Origin: Dactylonectria macrodidyma | Lineage: Eukaryota > Ascomycota > Sordariomycetes > Hypocreales > Nectriaceae | Direction: 5' to 3' | NCBI GenBank assembly: GCA_020744425.1 | Contig: JAGMUV010000029.1 | Coordinates: forward strand, 186,001-250,000 | Length of the DNA: 64,000 bases | In this document: piece after piece, positions 21,315 to 32,800 of the stretch | Position numbering within the stretch: position 1 is the stretch's first letter | Layout: every line of letters begins with the position of its first letter | Position numbers and translations under genes: made by a program | The notes under the pieces: generated by a model | What the model was told of the DNA's origin: nothing | The model's input: only the letters and a program-made list of their open reading frames with translations | Databases searched by the model: none

Positions 21315-23957
21315 GGGCCTCTCCGACCAGACCGGTCCGACCAACAAGACCACCAAGACTGAGGCTGAAGTAGTGGAAGGAAGAGAGGGAATGTATTTTA
21401 CTAATAGCTATCGATCCATTCGTTGTCATTCTCATTATCCTCGCTATCACTGTTATCCTCAACCTGGGGCTCTCCATACCAGGCCCGGAGACACTCACAA
21501 GCCTCTATGATATCTGCCTTCAGCCTACCACGGCGATCAACTATAGTAAGCTTTGCGCTACTAAAAAGGCGTTCGCACTCATCTGACATAGGTGAGATCG
21601 CAAACAGACCCAGAGCGAAGCGAGCGAGATCTCTTTGGGAGTCATGACGTGATAGCCAGTACGCAATGGCGTCATCGTAACCTGCCTCGTCGTCATGGAG
21701 CCGGTCGGTAGAAATATATTGTTCGTACAAATCAGTTGTGGAGACTGGAGCGTCTGTTAGAATACGCTTATGTTCCCGCTGGCGATCAAATGCTGGGTCA
21801 GGATCTCTCTCCTTCCTGGCCGGTGGTGGTAGCATCTCAACAGGGTACCTTCCCTTATACTCTGTCTCCCAGAGATGCTTCACTGCTGATTGTGTGTTAT
21901 CAAACCACCTCTTCTTCTCTTCGTCGCCGTGAAGAACCCACTCTTGCCTGAGCCACGCCCACTTGCGATATGGATCGAGGATTTGAGCCGCATAGTACGC
22001 CGGTGGAAGGTCAGTATCTTCAGGGAATCGATTCTGCCAATTCAGCTGCTGGTTGTTGTAGTACTCAGTGCATTTTGACCACGCGGCATCTGCGCAGCTT
22101 TGAAGGTACTTCCATGTAAAGTTATTATCGTCTTCAGTGTGGATGTCGTGGTAGTGATCCTTCGTCTCGCTTATCTCTCGAAGAAGGCAGTCCAAAGCTG
22201 AAAACCAGTCAGCCAGTGACGTCTTCTTACCTTCAGAAAGCAAAGTTACAGCGTAGAAGAATTTTAGGGCGAGTTCAATCTTTTCAAGCTCGAACCAGTG
22301 CTGTCCATCAAGTTTAAAGTTCACAATCCCTTGAGAGCCTTTCCCAGGTATATGGCGAGCTGAGAAGATCTCTAAACGTTCCCGATATTTAATGCCCGTG
22401 TAATTGAATGAAACCGTGAATTCCAGCGTGTCAAGTTGTTCTGGATAAGCTCGAGCCCATCGAATTCAGAGAGATCTCTGCCGATAATGATTGCAGCAAA
22501 CTTCTCACGGCGTTGCGGAGTAAGCCTAATGTATCGTACGAGGTTGTGAAGCCGACCTAAACATCCAAATTTTTTCCAGAGCTCTTCCACGATTGTATAG
22601 TCTCCGCGTTGATAGTGCTTTTCAAGCTTTGCTAGATACTTATCACAGTTCCGACCCATGAGAAACACCTGGCAGCAGAGGTTGACAATGTGGCCCAAGC
22701 AGTGAAGTCGGCGATGGCGACGTTGTTTCGACTTCATCCATGGGCAGAGCTCCTTGAGTATGAATTCAACAGCGGTATCATTTGACGAGGCATTATCCAG
22801 CATGAAGTATCCAATCTGATCTCCGCCAATATCATATTCTTTAGCAATTCAAGAGCAACTGATCTAAGATTCTCGCCAGTGTGTTCGCCGTACACACATC
22901 GCATACCCAAAACGGTAGTTCGTCGCTTGCCGGTAGTGTCAATGCACATGGCGATGACACCTAGAATAGCGTAAGGGTTTGGCGAAGTCCAGATATCAAA
23001 TGAGATGGAGATTCTACTCTGCGAGCGCCGGAGGTCCTCTCTGAGCCGTTGCTTCTTGGACAGAAAGGCGTCCACAACCCAGTTTCGAATAGTTTTCGCT
23101 GCCTTGGGGAGGTGGTTGAGAAGTGCCGGATTCAAAAAGAAGAGTAGTTCTCGGAAATACTGATTTTCTAATTGAAAGAAAGCAATATGGCAGTACACAA
23201 TCTAACGAATTAGAAGCTCTTTGAACTTCTCAATTGAGTCTTTCCAGAAGAAGGTATTAGTAGCAGCCGCGCTCTTCTGTTGCTCCAGTACGGACTTCCA
23301 TATTGAACTATGTTTCTTGATACCACTCTGGGGATCAATCTGGTGCTTCTGTTCTAGGTGATTTCTGACCCTAGAAGTGCCATTGATAACAAACACTTCT
23401 TGCTTGTTCTTTCTAATCGTGCACTCGTGACAGTAATACACCTATTTCTTATCGCTACCTCGAATGTATTGGAGGCCATACTTCCAGATGTGTGGTGAAC
23501 CTAGACGAAATCCCTTCTTTGCATTTGTCGCGCGTTTCACGTAGGTGATATAGTCCTGTACGAACTCATCCGGAGGTTCGCGATATCGAACAGGGGCAGA
23601 TGATAGAGTAGGGGTGGGTGACGACGTAGGGACAGGAGATGGTGTAAGAGACGTTGAATTTGGTATCATTATAGTCAATGGAGACGGTAAGGTTGGTGTT
23701 GAAGACTCCATAACAATAGCATATAAGCAGGTTGTTATGAACTTGATTGTTTTATGTGAGTGGAAAACTCAGCTGTTCTCAGGGGTTCATAATTTCATTC
23801 CGTACTGAATGTTCTAATTGCATTAGTCTAAGATTCAGCCACCCCGATCTATTTATAGCCAGACCAGTAACAGGTCCAACCATGGTCTTGAGAAATCCTC
23901 AGACCAGACCAAGTCTTAGCGGTCTAGACCAGACCACTCCGACCACTGGAAAGGCCC
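21315..23957 (-). mobile_element. Third nested-region hAT element, damaged
   Basis: The left end GGGCCTCTCC (21315-21324) and inverted right end GGGCCTTTCC (23948-23957) differ at one base. Both subterminal regions carry several GACCAGACC/GGTCTGGTC motifs (21325-21350 and 23860-23945). Length is 2643 bp. No matching 8-bp flanks were found, so the exact borders are provisional. It begins only 17 bp after the outer hAT ends. Confidence 0.65.
21401..23711 (-). pseudogene. hAT transposase, two stops and two single-base frameshifts
   Basis: From ATG 23711 the protein shows a Pro/Ser/Thr-rich leader, a BED-like finger (YYCHECTIRKNK ... RNHLEQKH), SFDIWTSPNP (first Asp), FMLDNASSND (second Asp) and SPMSDECERLFSSAK (Glu). 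TAG codons interrupt at 23442-23444 and 23202-23204; in both, the conserved position in relatives is usually Trp, so TGG to TAG fits. Frame changes occur near 22840 and near 22395, each explained by loss of one A from an A-run. The C-terminal block (21401-22324) is long and clean, ending in an acidic tail. Confidence 0.85.
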
Positions 23958-25008
23958 TAATAAAGGGATGTCAGGATTAGCAGTTGGGCAAGGACACAAC
24001 GATGAATAGAAGTGAAAGACGAGAGACGAGGACTGGAGCTGGAAGCTCACTGTATCGAAGTTCGCCTCCCAATTATGGCGACCAGCCCGTCGCTGGTTCC
24101 ACAACTTCCCGTTTCATCTGCATCCGCAGCAGCTAATCCAACCTCGTCAGCGAGCCCATATCGCAATTCTCCATCGTGGTACCTTCCTACCGTAGCCGTT
24201 ATTCTTGATCACCGGGCCTATCTAGTAGGATTAGGCATTGCATACTGAACTTCAAATTCATACATATCGGAGATATTCGCACCTGGTAGCCCCCCTTCTT
24301 TTTCCGCATTGTCGTATTTCCTATTTCTCAATATCTCATCAGCGTGACAATGCCTAGATAACAGCATGTCTAGCTAAAGCCCAAGGCGAGCGCTAGGCAA
24401 CTCAGCACCACTTTGCAGTGACAGCCGCCTGGCGAGGAAACGGCCCACAACCCACAGCGCCTGGGGGACGCTAGGTGACACCCAGCCGAGATGGCCAACC
24501 ACGCCAACCAGCCCGAGCCAGCCAGATCCGGGCGCCATCGGCACGGTCAAGGAGGTCTTGGTAGTGAATGAGCAGCGAACCTTGAGGCTCTTGCGATTAA
24601 GAGTAAGGAGTCGTAGGCATTGGTGGGGATTTAGCTAGGCCGCGGTGTAATGTTATAGCGAAGATAGAAAGGGTAGGGAGACAGGTGGAGATGGATGTAA
24701 ACGTTCAGATATTCACGACAGCGGCTTCACAAGTATCTACGCGTACCCCGACCTATTTTCACGAAGAGCCCATCAGGGCATTAACACATACGAGGTGGTA
24801 TTTTGAGTCTAAACCTGCAAATCAGCCTTCCATTCCCTGTCCTGGTCAACACCTCAAACGCCATATGCCTCCCCCTTGAGTATCCGTAAGCGTCCATTGT
24901 TCTCGAAACACCAATCCGCGAAACCTGAGCACGGGAACAAGCAAGACTGTGCTGTCTCAGCTTCCTTCCACCTCCGCCTTCGATAGAACGTCCCTTCGAC
25001 GCGACGCT
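23958..25008. other. Non-coding stretch between hAT and TAF7
   Basis: No family-related ORF is seen. The right part should hold the 3' UTR of the TAF7 homologue. Confidence 0.5.
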
Positions 25009-26475
25009 CTAGTCATCCGTCTTGATGCCAATCTCCGACTTCTTGAGCTCAATCTCCGACTTGAGCTGCTTGATCTGGGCCTCGAGGCGCGACCGTAGGA
25101 TCTTGTTCTGGTTGCGGGCCAGCTCGGCCTGGCGGTTGACTAGCTGCTTCTGCAGGTCGGCGATGATGTCCTTGACACCCTGCTCCTCGTTGTCGAGGTC
25201 GTCGTCATCGTCATCGTCGTCGTCGTCTGACACCTCCGACCCGTCGGCCTCGCTGCCGCCGTGGACGGCGGCGGGGGTGTTGACCTAGGTAGTGGTCATG
25301 GGCGTCATGGCTATGTCGACGCCCGTGGCTGGTGTCTCGGCCATGAGGTCATCGGCGAAAGCCGCCTCGAGATCAGCCTCGAGGTCGTGGTCGTCGCCAT
25401 CGTTGTCTCCGAAGTCGTTTCGGCTCTGGAAGTAATCCATGCTATCATCTACCTTGCCCTCAGCGTGCTCATCGGCACCGTACTCGTCGTCAGCGTCCGG
25501 CTGCCGGTCGTCGACCCATTCCCAGCGCGTCGAGCCAGCCTTGGCATCCTCGGCGAGCAGACGTTCGACTTCGGCCTCCTTATCCTCAATCTCCTTCCGG
25601 CTAATGGTCTTTGCGAAACGGCGGTTGACGCAGTCGTGCATAGGCGGCGTCAGACCGTGCGGCCACTTGAAGTGCGAGTCGATCATGCTCGGGAGGGGAG
25701 CCTGTCTGGCCTCGGCTTCGTTGGCCACCTTCTGGAAGACTGGTAGCATCTGGCAGATGTCGGCCGACTTGAGGAAGGATTTGCGATCCCACGTCTTCAT
25801 CGCCTCTGTATTAGTAGGAAGGTCGACCATGACGGCTGCGAACGACTGGCCCTTGACAGTGAGTAGACCCCGTCGCGTGTCCTCCTCGAAGAATTTGAGC
25901 TGGATGTCGGCTCCTCCCTTGCTGCGCGCAACGCCCATCTTGCCATTCTCCATACACCAGCGCAGGTAGTCGCAGTGCTCCCCCGGCATCATGCGCAGGA
26001 CGAACTGCTCTTCGATCGAGGGGTCCTTCTCTCGGTCGCTGGCCTCAGAGTCGTAGCCATCGCCTGGCGGGTGTTTTGGCACGCGTCCCTTGGGCTTCAC
26101 CACCAGCGTCGGGGTCATGCCGGCTTTGGAGGCCTTGAACTTGATCTTGGTGGTGGGGCGCGCCGACGCGGCGAGCGACTCGTCGTCATCATCATCGTGC
26201 GGGCGCTTCTTGCTCTCGACGAGTTTCTGAGTCGGCTTCGTCTGCCTGCCTGCCCTGGTCTTGGCGGGCGGCTGCTCGGCGGGCGTGGAAGGTTGGGATT
26301 GGGTGATCTTGAGCCTGACTTTGCGAGCGCCCTCGGTGGGCGTAGCGGAGGCGGCAGCAGTGGCGGAGGGCGTTTCTTTGGCATCGGCGACGAAGGATGA
26401 GGATCGACTTATGTTGATATTCAGTCGCGGCTTCGGGGGCGGCGCTGGGCGGGCGTCGGGTCCGGGCGCGGACAT
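25009..26475 (-). pseudogene. TAF7: TAF7 (TFIID subunit) homologue with an in-frame TAG
   Basis: TAF7 is a TFIID subunit acting with TAF1 in RNA polymerase II initiation. From ATG 26475 the protein has a basic, Pro/Ala/Ser-rich N-terminus. The TAFII55 domain follows at about residues 150-300 (SIEEQFVLRMMPGEHCDYLRW ... HGLTPPMHDCVNRRFAK), then an acidic stretch. At codon 397 (25285-25287) a TAG stops it. The same frame then continues for 92 codons through a run of ten Asp to a C-terminal coiled coil (IADLQKQLVNRQAELARNQN ...) ending at the TAG at 25009. Fungal TAF7 proteins normally keep that coiled coil, so the TAG looks like a nonsense change (CAG or TGG to TAG). No fungal-sized intron can remove it: the only upstream GT gives a 37-base intron with a poor donor. 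The gene may be a damaged duplicate, a truncated but working gene, or carry a sequencing error. Confidence 0.8.
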
Positions 26476-28308
26476 GACGGCGACAGGATGGGCTAGTCAA
26501 GTGATGCTCTCTGCTCGACGCAGAGGAACTAAATCGGCAGATTTGACGATACAAATCAAGATCCCGGCGATGGCTGGCGCTCTGCTGCTCAGCGTGCAGC
26601 ACAGGAGCTGCGCGCTACAGTGTCGCTGTTGAGCACGGTCGTGCCGCCGCTCATGCTCACGCTCCTGCTCTCGCTCCCCATGACGAAGTAGGTGAAGTTA
26701 CTCTTCAGCACGACAACTAATAGGAGTCACTGTTGCAAACCCGAAAACCACCTCAAAAGAGACGAAACGGGCTAGTGCGATGGCAGCCCGCCCCACTGTA
26801 CATTGGTACATATACCCCAGCGTAGGTTTCTTGGATTTTTTCGCGGTAAAGTAGTGTTAAATAGTGGCAAAAGGAAGCTCATGGAACTAGCTTGAAAAGC
26901 TGATAAATATTGTCATCAAAGATGACAGTTGCCACCTATTGCCACAGGCTTAGCAAGCAACTTCCAGTTGATTCTACATAGCACAGAAAAGGCATATAGA
27001 GCTTGCTCCAAAACCTCAAGCAGCAAGGGGGAACACATGAATACAAGCAATTCACTCTAACATTTGACAAGTAGGGTGTCAATAGTCTGTCAATTTCCCA
27101 GATCCACACCAAAAGACTATACGAACACTCGCTAATAAAATCACACCTAAAATAGATATAAATAAATCAAAAATACTATTATAAAATTAAATACTTCTAT
27201 TTTATATATTTTAAAAGCTATTTTTATTTTTTACTTTAATTATAAAGATATAAAGATTTGAAATTTAAGAAAATATGAAGAAAATATTATAGTGGGTTAT
27301 AGTGGGGTTATAGTAGGTGTAGAGAAGATAAATTGTAGTATTACAAATAAAACGCTGATAAAAGTATAATTAAAAGCTATAAAAATATAAAAAATATACT
27401 AATATTGTCAGATATGTCAGAGGCGAAAGTTGCCACCTATTGCCACCTATTGCCACGAGGCTTAGCAATCAGCTTCTAGCTGATTCTATACAGAAGAGAA
27501 AGAGTATATAAAGCTTGCCCTGAAACCTCAAGGCACAGGGGGCAAGGACAGAATACACAATTTTTACACCCTAATATTTGACAAATATAACCTTTTATTA
27601 TTAATTAATATATATATAAACTATTTGTATTTTAAAAAACATGTATTAGAAATTATGACAGTTATAAGGTAGTGTGTTTTGGTGTAAAATCTGCTTTTTG
27701 ACAGACTTTTGGAGTGGAGCTTTAGTCGATGCAATTAAAGCAGCAGGGCCGCAGTGGACCAGCAAAAGCGCATTTCTATCACGTCCTATAGACAGCATAT
27801 GGACAGCAGCCGCCACTATGGCGGCGGAATTGGGCAACATCAACGCTCAATTGTCCTCTCCCTCTTCTCCCTCTTCTCCCTCTTCTCCCACTTCTCCCTC
27901 TTCCTCCCTCTTCCTCCTCGTCCTCCCTGTCCGGCCTATTGAGTAGTTGTTGTGCTGCGCGCTTTGCAGCAGGGCGCCAGGTATCATCTGGATCGGCATT
28001 CGCACGCTTGAGCTGCCGTGGCGGATGAAGAACGCTAGGCTCAGTTAAGCAGGAGGTTAGATCGCTCTTTGAATACCAAAGTACCCAAATATTTGATATC
28101 TGTAATCCGAGATGCATTCTCCATATTTGTTGGAAGTATTGAGGTTCCCCCCTCGACTTCATGACCTGATGTCATGACAAACTCTAAAAGAAGTCCTAGA
28201 TGGTGGCGACTTCGTAGGACTCAGGCTTATATTGAAGTATAAAAGAGGGCTTTCACGTTCATTAAAAATTAAGAATAATTACAATTAGAACATAACAACC
28301 ACCTTTTA
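26476..28308. other. Non-coding, partly AT-rich stretch
   Basis: It should contain the TAF7 promoter next to 26476. Very AT-rich blocks lie at about 27120-27410 and 27560-27660. The direct repeat and a CTCTTCTCC microsatellite (about 27850-27925) are the only structures seen. Confidence 0.5.
26905..27590. repeat. Pair of diverged direct repeats about 500 bp apart
   Basis: The block at about 26905-27075 (GTTGCCACCTATTGCC, GGCTTAGCAA, CTTGCTCCAAAACCTCAAG, ACATTTGACAA) recurs in the same order at about 27400-27585 with substitutions. AT-rich sequence lies between. It could be the two LTRs of a shortened, mutated retroelement or a tandem duplication; no internal coding region is left. Confidence 0.55.
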
Positions 28309-28734
28309 TCAAGTGCACTCAGCATCACTGCGCAATCCAACAACAATATTGGATAGTTCGATTTCCAGACATGTACCGGCTTGATCCCAAAATCCAAATA
28401 TATAGCGCTCTCCCTCCCACCGGTGGTCCAATTCTTTGACGTGAGTAAAATCCTAGGTTATGGGCAGCCTATGTAAGGCTTCCAAGGGAAATGGTTCCCG
28501 AAAGTGAAATATACGGCAAGAATGACGCCGGCCTAGGCGCGAATCACTGCAGAGTTCTTGATGCCCCCAACTGAGTAAGGAGCTGTCGTCATTGAGTCTC
28601 CTAATCTCATCTTGTAGTCTTTGGAATGCTTCGATGACGTCTCCACAGAGCGTAGGCATTGTAATATCGAAAACGCCGAGAGACAGTATGTCCAAGTCAG
28701 TCAGCTCGACAGGTAGATTGCGCCACTAAAACCC
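28309..28734 (-). pseudogene. HET-domain protein relic
   Basis: The translation LSLGVFDITMPTLCGD ... AFQRLQDEIRRLNDDSSLLSWG matches the conserved stretch after the HET domain in fungal incompatibility-type proteins (commonly LLGIFDVNMPLLYGEG, then a Phe-x-Arg-Leu-Gln motif). A second coherent piece (28309 to about 28440, ending LRSDAECT) lies downstream in another frame. The HET domain itself and any start are missing, so only a C-terminal fragment survives. Confidence 0.6.
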
Positions 28735-28907
28735 TATTAAACACCCTCTAAAGACTAAAAAGCCATGTGACTACGGAATCGCCGCATTGGTTACTACTAA
28801 TACATAAATCTTCAGAATTCCTGAACGAGTCTGTCATAGTTCATCCCGCTGCTCCAAAAACTCCTGCTTCCTCTGCCCAGAAAGACCACACCACCTTGAC
28901 TATAACA

Positions 28908-29841
28908 ATGGCACCGAGCCATCAGACATCAGGCGTCCACGACGTTGCGGCTCATCCTCACGTTGTCCTTGGAATACCGGTTCCTCGGGAGGTCCAAGAA
29001 CTACCTATAACGCCACCAATATGCCTGCCTACCACTAGAGACATAACGCCCATTGATTTGGCCAGACGATTCGGTACCGATCGTGGCATCAATGAGAAAG
29101 AAATCACACAAGCTTGCAGCCTTGCCTCTGGTGGGCCAGACATGGTCATTCTCCTGGAGCGGCCTTGTGCTAAAACCTACGACACGACCTTTGACCAATT
29201 TGTCAAAGATTCTGACACCTTGCGGGCAGTTTGACCAGGAATGCCGTGTGCTCCTCCCACAAGTTCTTCAGCGCAAGAAACCGGAGATAATGATAAGGTG
29301 TCACAAGGATGCGTACAAGGATGACTGGATAAGGCGCTTTGAGGAATGAGGTCCCCGGCAAGGACTATCGACTGGAGCGGAAGGAGGTCGAGGTCGACAG
29401 CAGCCACACGACAATCGTATTCCAGTTCTTCCATCCATCGTGCGCAATTCACAACGCGGACTACAGGCCGGAATACCGGGTCCTGCTCATCCATCATTTC
29501 ATCGCAGCCTTTGGCGAACTCACGGCGAGGGTCAGCTCCCTGCGTATGCGGAGGACCTGCGACAGCTTTGTCTCCTGAAAGGAGACCGAAAAGTCAAGCG
29601 TTTTCACACATCTTACATGGCTTCGCGCGATATAAGCAATACACTATGTGAGTGCCACAACGACCTGTATAAGTCTTGTCCGGTGGAGCTAGTTGATCTG
29701 GGGCGAATGGAGGACATTGAGGACAGCGCACGCGCATTCAACATGTACCATTGGATGAGACACTTGGCACGAGGCAAATGCTCCCGGGAGCCCTTGCAAT
29801 TAGTAGAATCTTTCTCAAACCCTTTGACAAATTCCCCGTAG
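28908..29841 (+). pseudogene. Unknown fungal protein, frameshifted
   Basis: Protein-like sequence starts at ATG 28908 (MAPSHQTSGVHDVAAHPH) and runs to about 29230. It continues in another frame (CRVLLPQVLQRKKPEIMIRC) to about 29345, then in a third (VPGKDYRLERKEVEVDSS ... FQFFHPSCAIHNADYRPEYR), and finally in the frame that ends at 29841 (KVKRFHTSYMASRDISNTLC). The His-Pro-Ser motif after a hydrophobic strand and the preceding 'question-of-a-hit' helix recall fungal uracil-DNA-glycosylase-like hypothetical proteins, but I am not sure. An intron-like GTATGT ... ATACTAAC ... CGCAG follows directly before the Helitron frame. Confidence 0.4.
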
Positions 29842-29880
29842 TATGTAACGGCTCCTTGATGTTATACTAACCTTCGCAGG

Positions 29881-32800
29881 TTTGCTCGCCATAAGACATT
29901 CATGTACCTTCTCTACGACGTGATACAGCTGCGCCGATCATCTCTCGGAAACGCTATGCTTGTTAAACGCCAAAACTGGAGATCTGTTAGGGATGATATC
30001 GCCTCTTTGACTGTCGATCAGTTGCAGACTGCCGCAACAGCAATTTCCAATGGACAACCCATTAAGGACCCCGCAGTCCGCAGACTTCAGCAAGGCCTTA
30101 CAACAATTGGCATGCGAGTACCTGAATCATTCTCCCAAAAGCTGATGATGCGGACTGAAATCAAAGGACTTATTGTACGGGGTGCCGAACCGGCAATTTG
30201 GGCGACGATCAATCCTTCCGATTTACGGAACCCTCTCGTTCTAATCTTGGCAGGAATCGAAATTCCTGCCGATGCCGTCCCTGCAGCGACCGCGGCTATT
30301 CGTCATACAGCAGCAACGTCAAACCCAGTGGCAGTTGCCCAATTCTTCAATCACGTTTGTAAAGCCATCTTTGATGGTCTCATCCAGTCTGGCACAGGAC
30401 GTATTGGAATCCTTGGGCAAGTGGCAAATCACTACGGCGTTGTTAAGACAAACGGTCGTGGCATGCTACATCTTCATGTCTTGATATGGCTTACGGCCAA
30501 TCTTGCCTTCAGCACTCTGCGGGAACGGCTTGTATAAGATGGGGCCTTTGCTCAACGGGTGATACGGTATCTTGAATCTATCATTGTTCACAGCATAAAC
30601 TCGGAGAATGATAGCATTCCGGAATCAGGGCCCGCAAATACGCCACCTTCTTCTAAGGATCCGAGTTCTAATAACGAATTCCGTCAAAGGCTCACGGCTG
30701 ATAGCAATGCAGTTGCTGGCAAAAGTCAAATCCATTCCTCGAACCACACCGCTACCTGTTTCAAGTATCATCAAAGGGGGCGAGGGAAGGATGCTTGCAG
30801 ATTTAGTATGCCACAGGACCTTCGGCCGCATTCTGAAGTGGACGAGCTAGGTGTGGTCCATCTCGCTCGAAACCATGGTTAGGTCAATCCATAGAACCCA
30901 GCAATCGCCAGTTACATCCGATCAAATCACGATATCTCCTGGATCCCAACCACTACCAAGTGCCTGGCTCTCATCTACTACCTTACAAATTATGCGACGA
31001 AGGTTGACGTTTCCCCACACCAAATGCTAGTAAAGGCTGCATTGCTGAAACAAAGCATGGATAAGGCAAAGGCCACTCAGACACCAGATGCTGCCGACAT
31101 GCGATTTCGGAAAATGGATATGGACCAATTTGCTCTTCGCTGCTTCAACACTCTGTCTCACGACCGCGAGATTAGCGGTGTACAGATCGCCAAGTCCTTG
31201 CTTCAGCTACCCACATATTACACAAGGAATTACAACTTTGTCCAAGTCAATCTCTAGTAGCTAAGGCGATATATACGCACCGCCATTAAGTCTACTAGAT
31301 CACTGTTCGATAGCTCTTCCGAGTTCACAGGCAAAGAGGAATGCACCTTTCAACCCAAGGATACGGCTCCTATAAGCCGTTTCGACAACTACAGATGGCG
31401 TGGTCTAGATCTAGCTCATCTTACCTTTTTCGAATACTGCATGTTAGTAGATATTAAGAGAAGGTCTGACGCAACGACATCCGACGTAGAATTCGATACG
31501 ATCCACCCCAAGAGCAACACACACGTGCAGCGCATGGCACGTACCGAGTCTCAGGTGAAGACCGTGTCCTTCAACAGCCAATTCTCTCAGTACCAGATCC
31601 AGGAAGGTGTTCGTGGAGGTCATCCAAACACAACTGCTATCAAGAATGACCTCGCCGAAGTGCAATTGGGGTTTTTCCTACCATGGGACCAACTGCCGGC
31701 CCTATTTCAACAACACGCTTCTGAGTATGACACAAAACGGGATGCCTGTTCGAGAATATGGGACATTGTTGAACCCACGCTTTCGCCTCATAATCGCAAC
31801 TTCCCTAGGAACATGGAGCTCCTTCGGAAATCCAGAGAGGATGCAATGGTTGACGCCGCTCTCCGTAACGCAACGGCGATATCTCAGGACGACCTCGACC
31901 ATAACATTGACGATATGGAAATTGCTAATTCTGACTTGGATGCCGAAGAATCTCAGGATTCTCCACAACAGGAATTCACCAATGAGGCTCTGATATCGGC
32001 ATACCATTCCATCGCTACATCTTGGCGCAAGGAACTTCATGCCGCCAGCCAGCGTATTCCATTCTTATCTTCAAAAGCGCACCTTGTTCAATGCCTGCAA
32101 TCACGAAGTCTTGTGCCTCTTGATATTTTTCGACTTCCCACGTTTACTACCTCAGGCATTAGATTCTTCCCCAACCCTACACTAGAAAGCTAGAAGCTAC
32201 AAATCAAAGGCCTTACTACACGCGATGAGCTTGATAACATCGAACCAGAAGAGCGTATTGCACTCGAGGGCGACAATTTCGGTCCTGATCTTAGTAATGG
32301 CACTTTCCACCCTACTCTGAGTTCACTCCAAGCCATACCAAACTTAATAAACCTTCGCTCTCGAGTCGGCGATAGCCCTTCTGGCACAACTCTTACCACA
32401 CTAGTCTGCAAAGTTCTCCCTCTCAATAATAAGCAGAGACATATTATAGAAAGAGTGCTTTCTGCCGCGATAGCTTAGAGAGATAATCCATATAATGCAT
32501 CCAGGCGGGATCAGATGCTCCTCTACGTTAGAGGAGAAGGCGGAACTGGCAAGAGTCGAGTCATCAAAGCCATTGTTGCCGGCATAGACCTTATGATGCA
32601 AAAGCATAAGGTCATCCTAATGGTGCCTACAGGAGCTGCTGCTAACAATATCAGTGGAAATACCTACCATACCTCTTTGGGTATTTCAATTTCCAAGACC
32701 CAAAAGCCTACAGTAAGCACTCGCATCAAAAAGTTGTAGTCCAGGAAGACGATTATAATCATGGACGAAGTTAGTATATTAGATTTAACTTCGTTAAGTA

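Noticed and set aside
25261..26632. Several plus-strand ORFs of 120-176 codons over the TAF7 homologue
   Set aside because: They arise from the GC-rich third positions of TAF7 on the opposite strand and show no family features.
27843..27930. Repeat array resembling a CRISPR
   Set aside because: It is a short CTCTTCTCC microsatellite without unique spacers.
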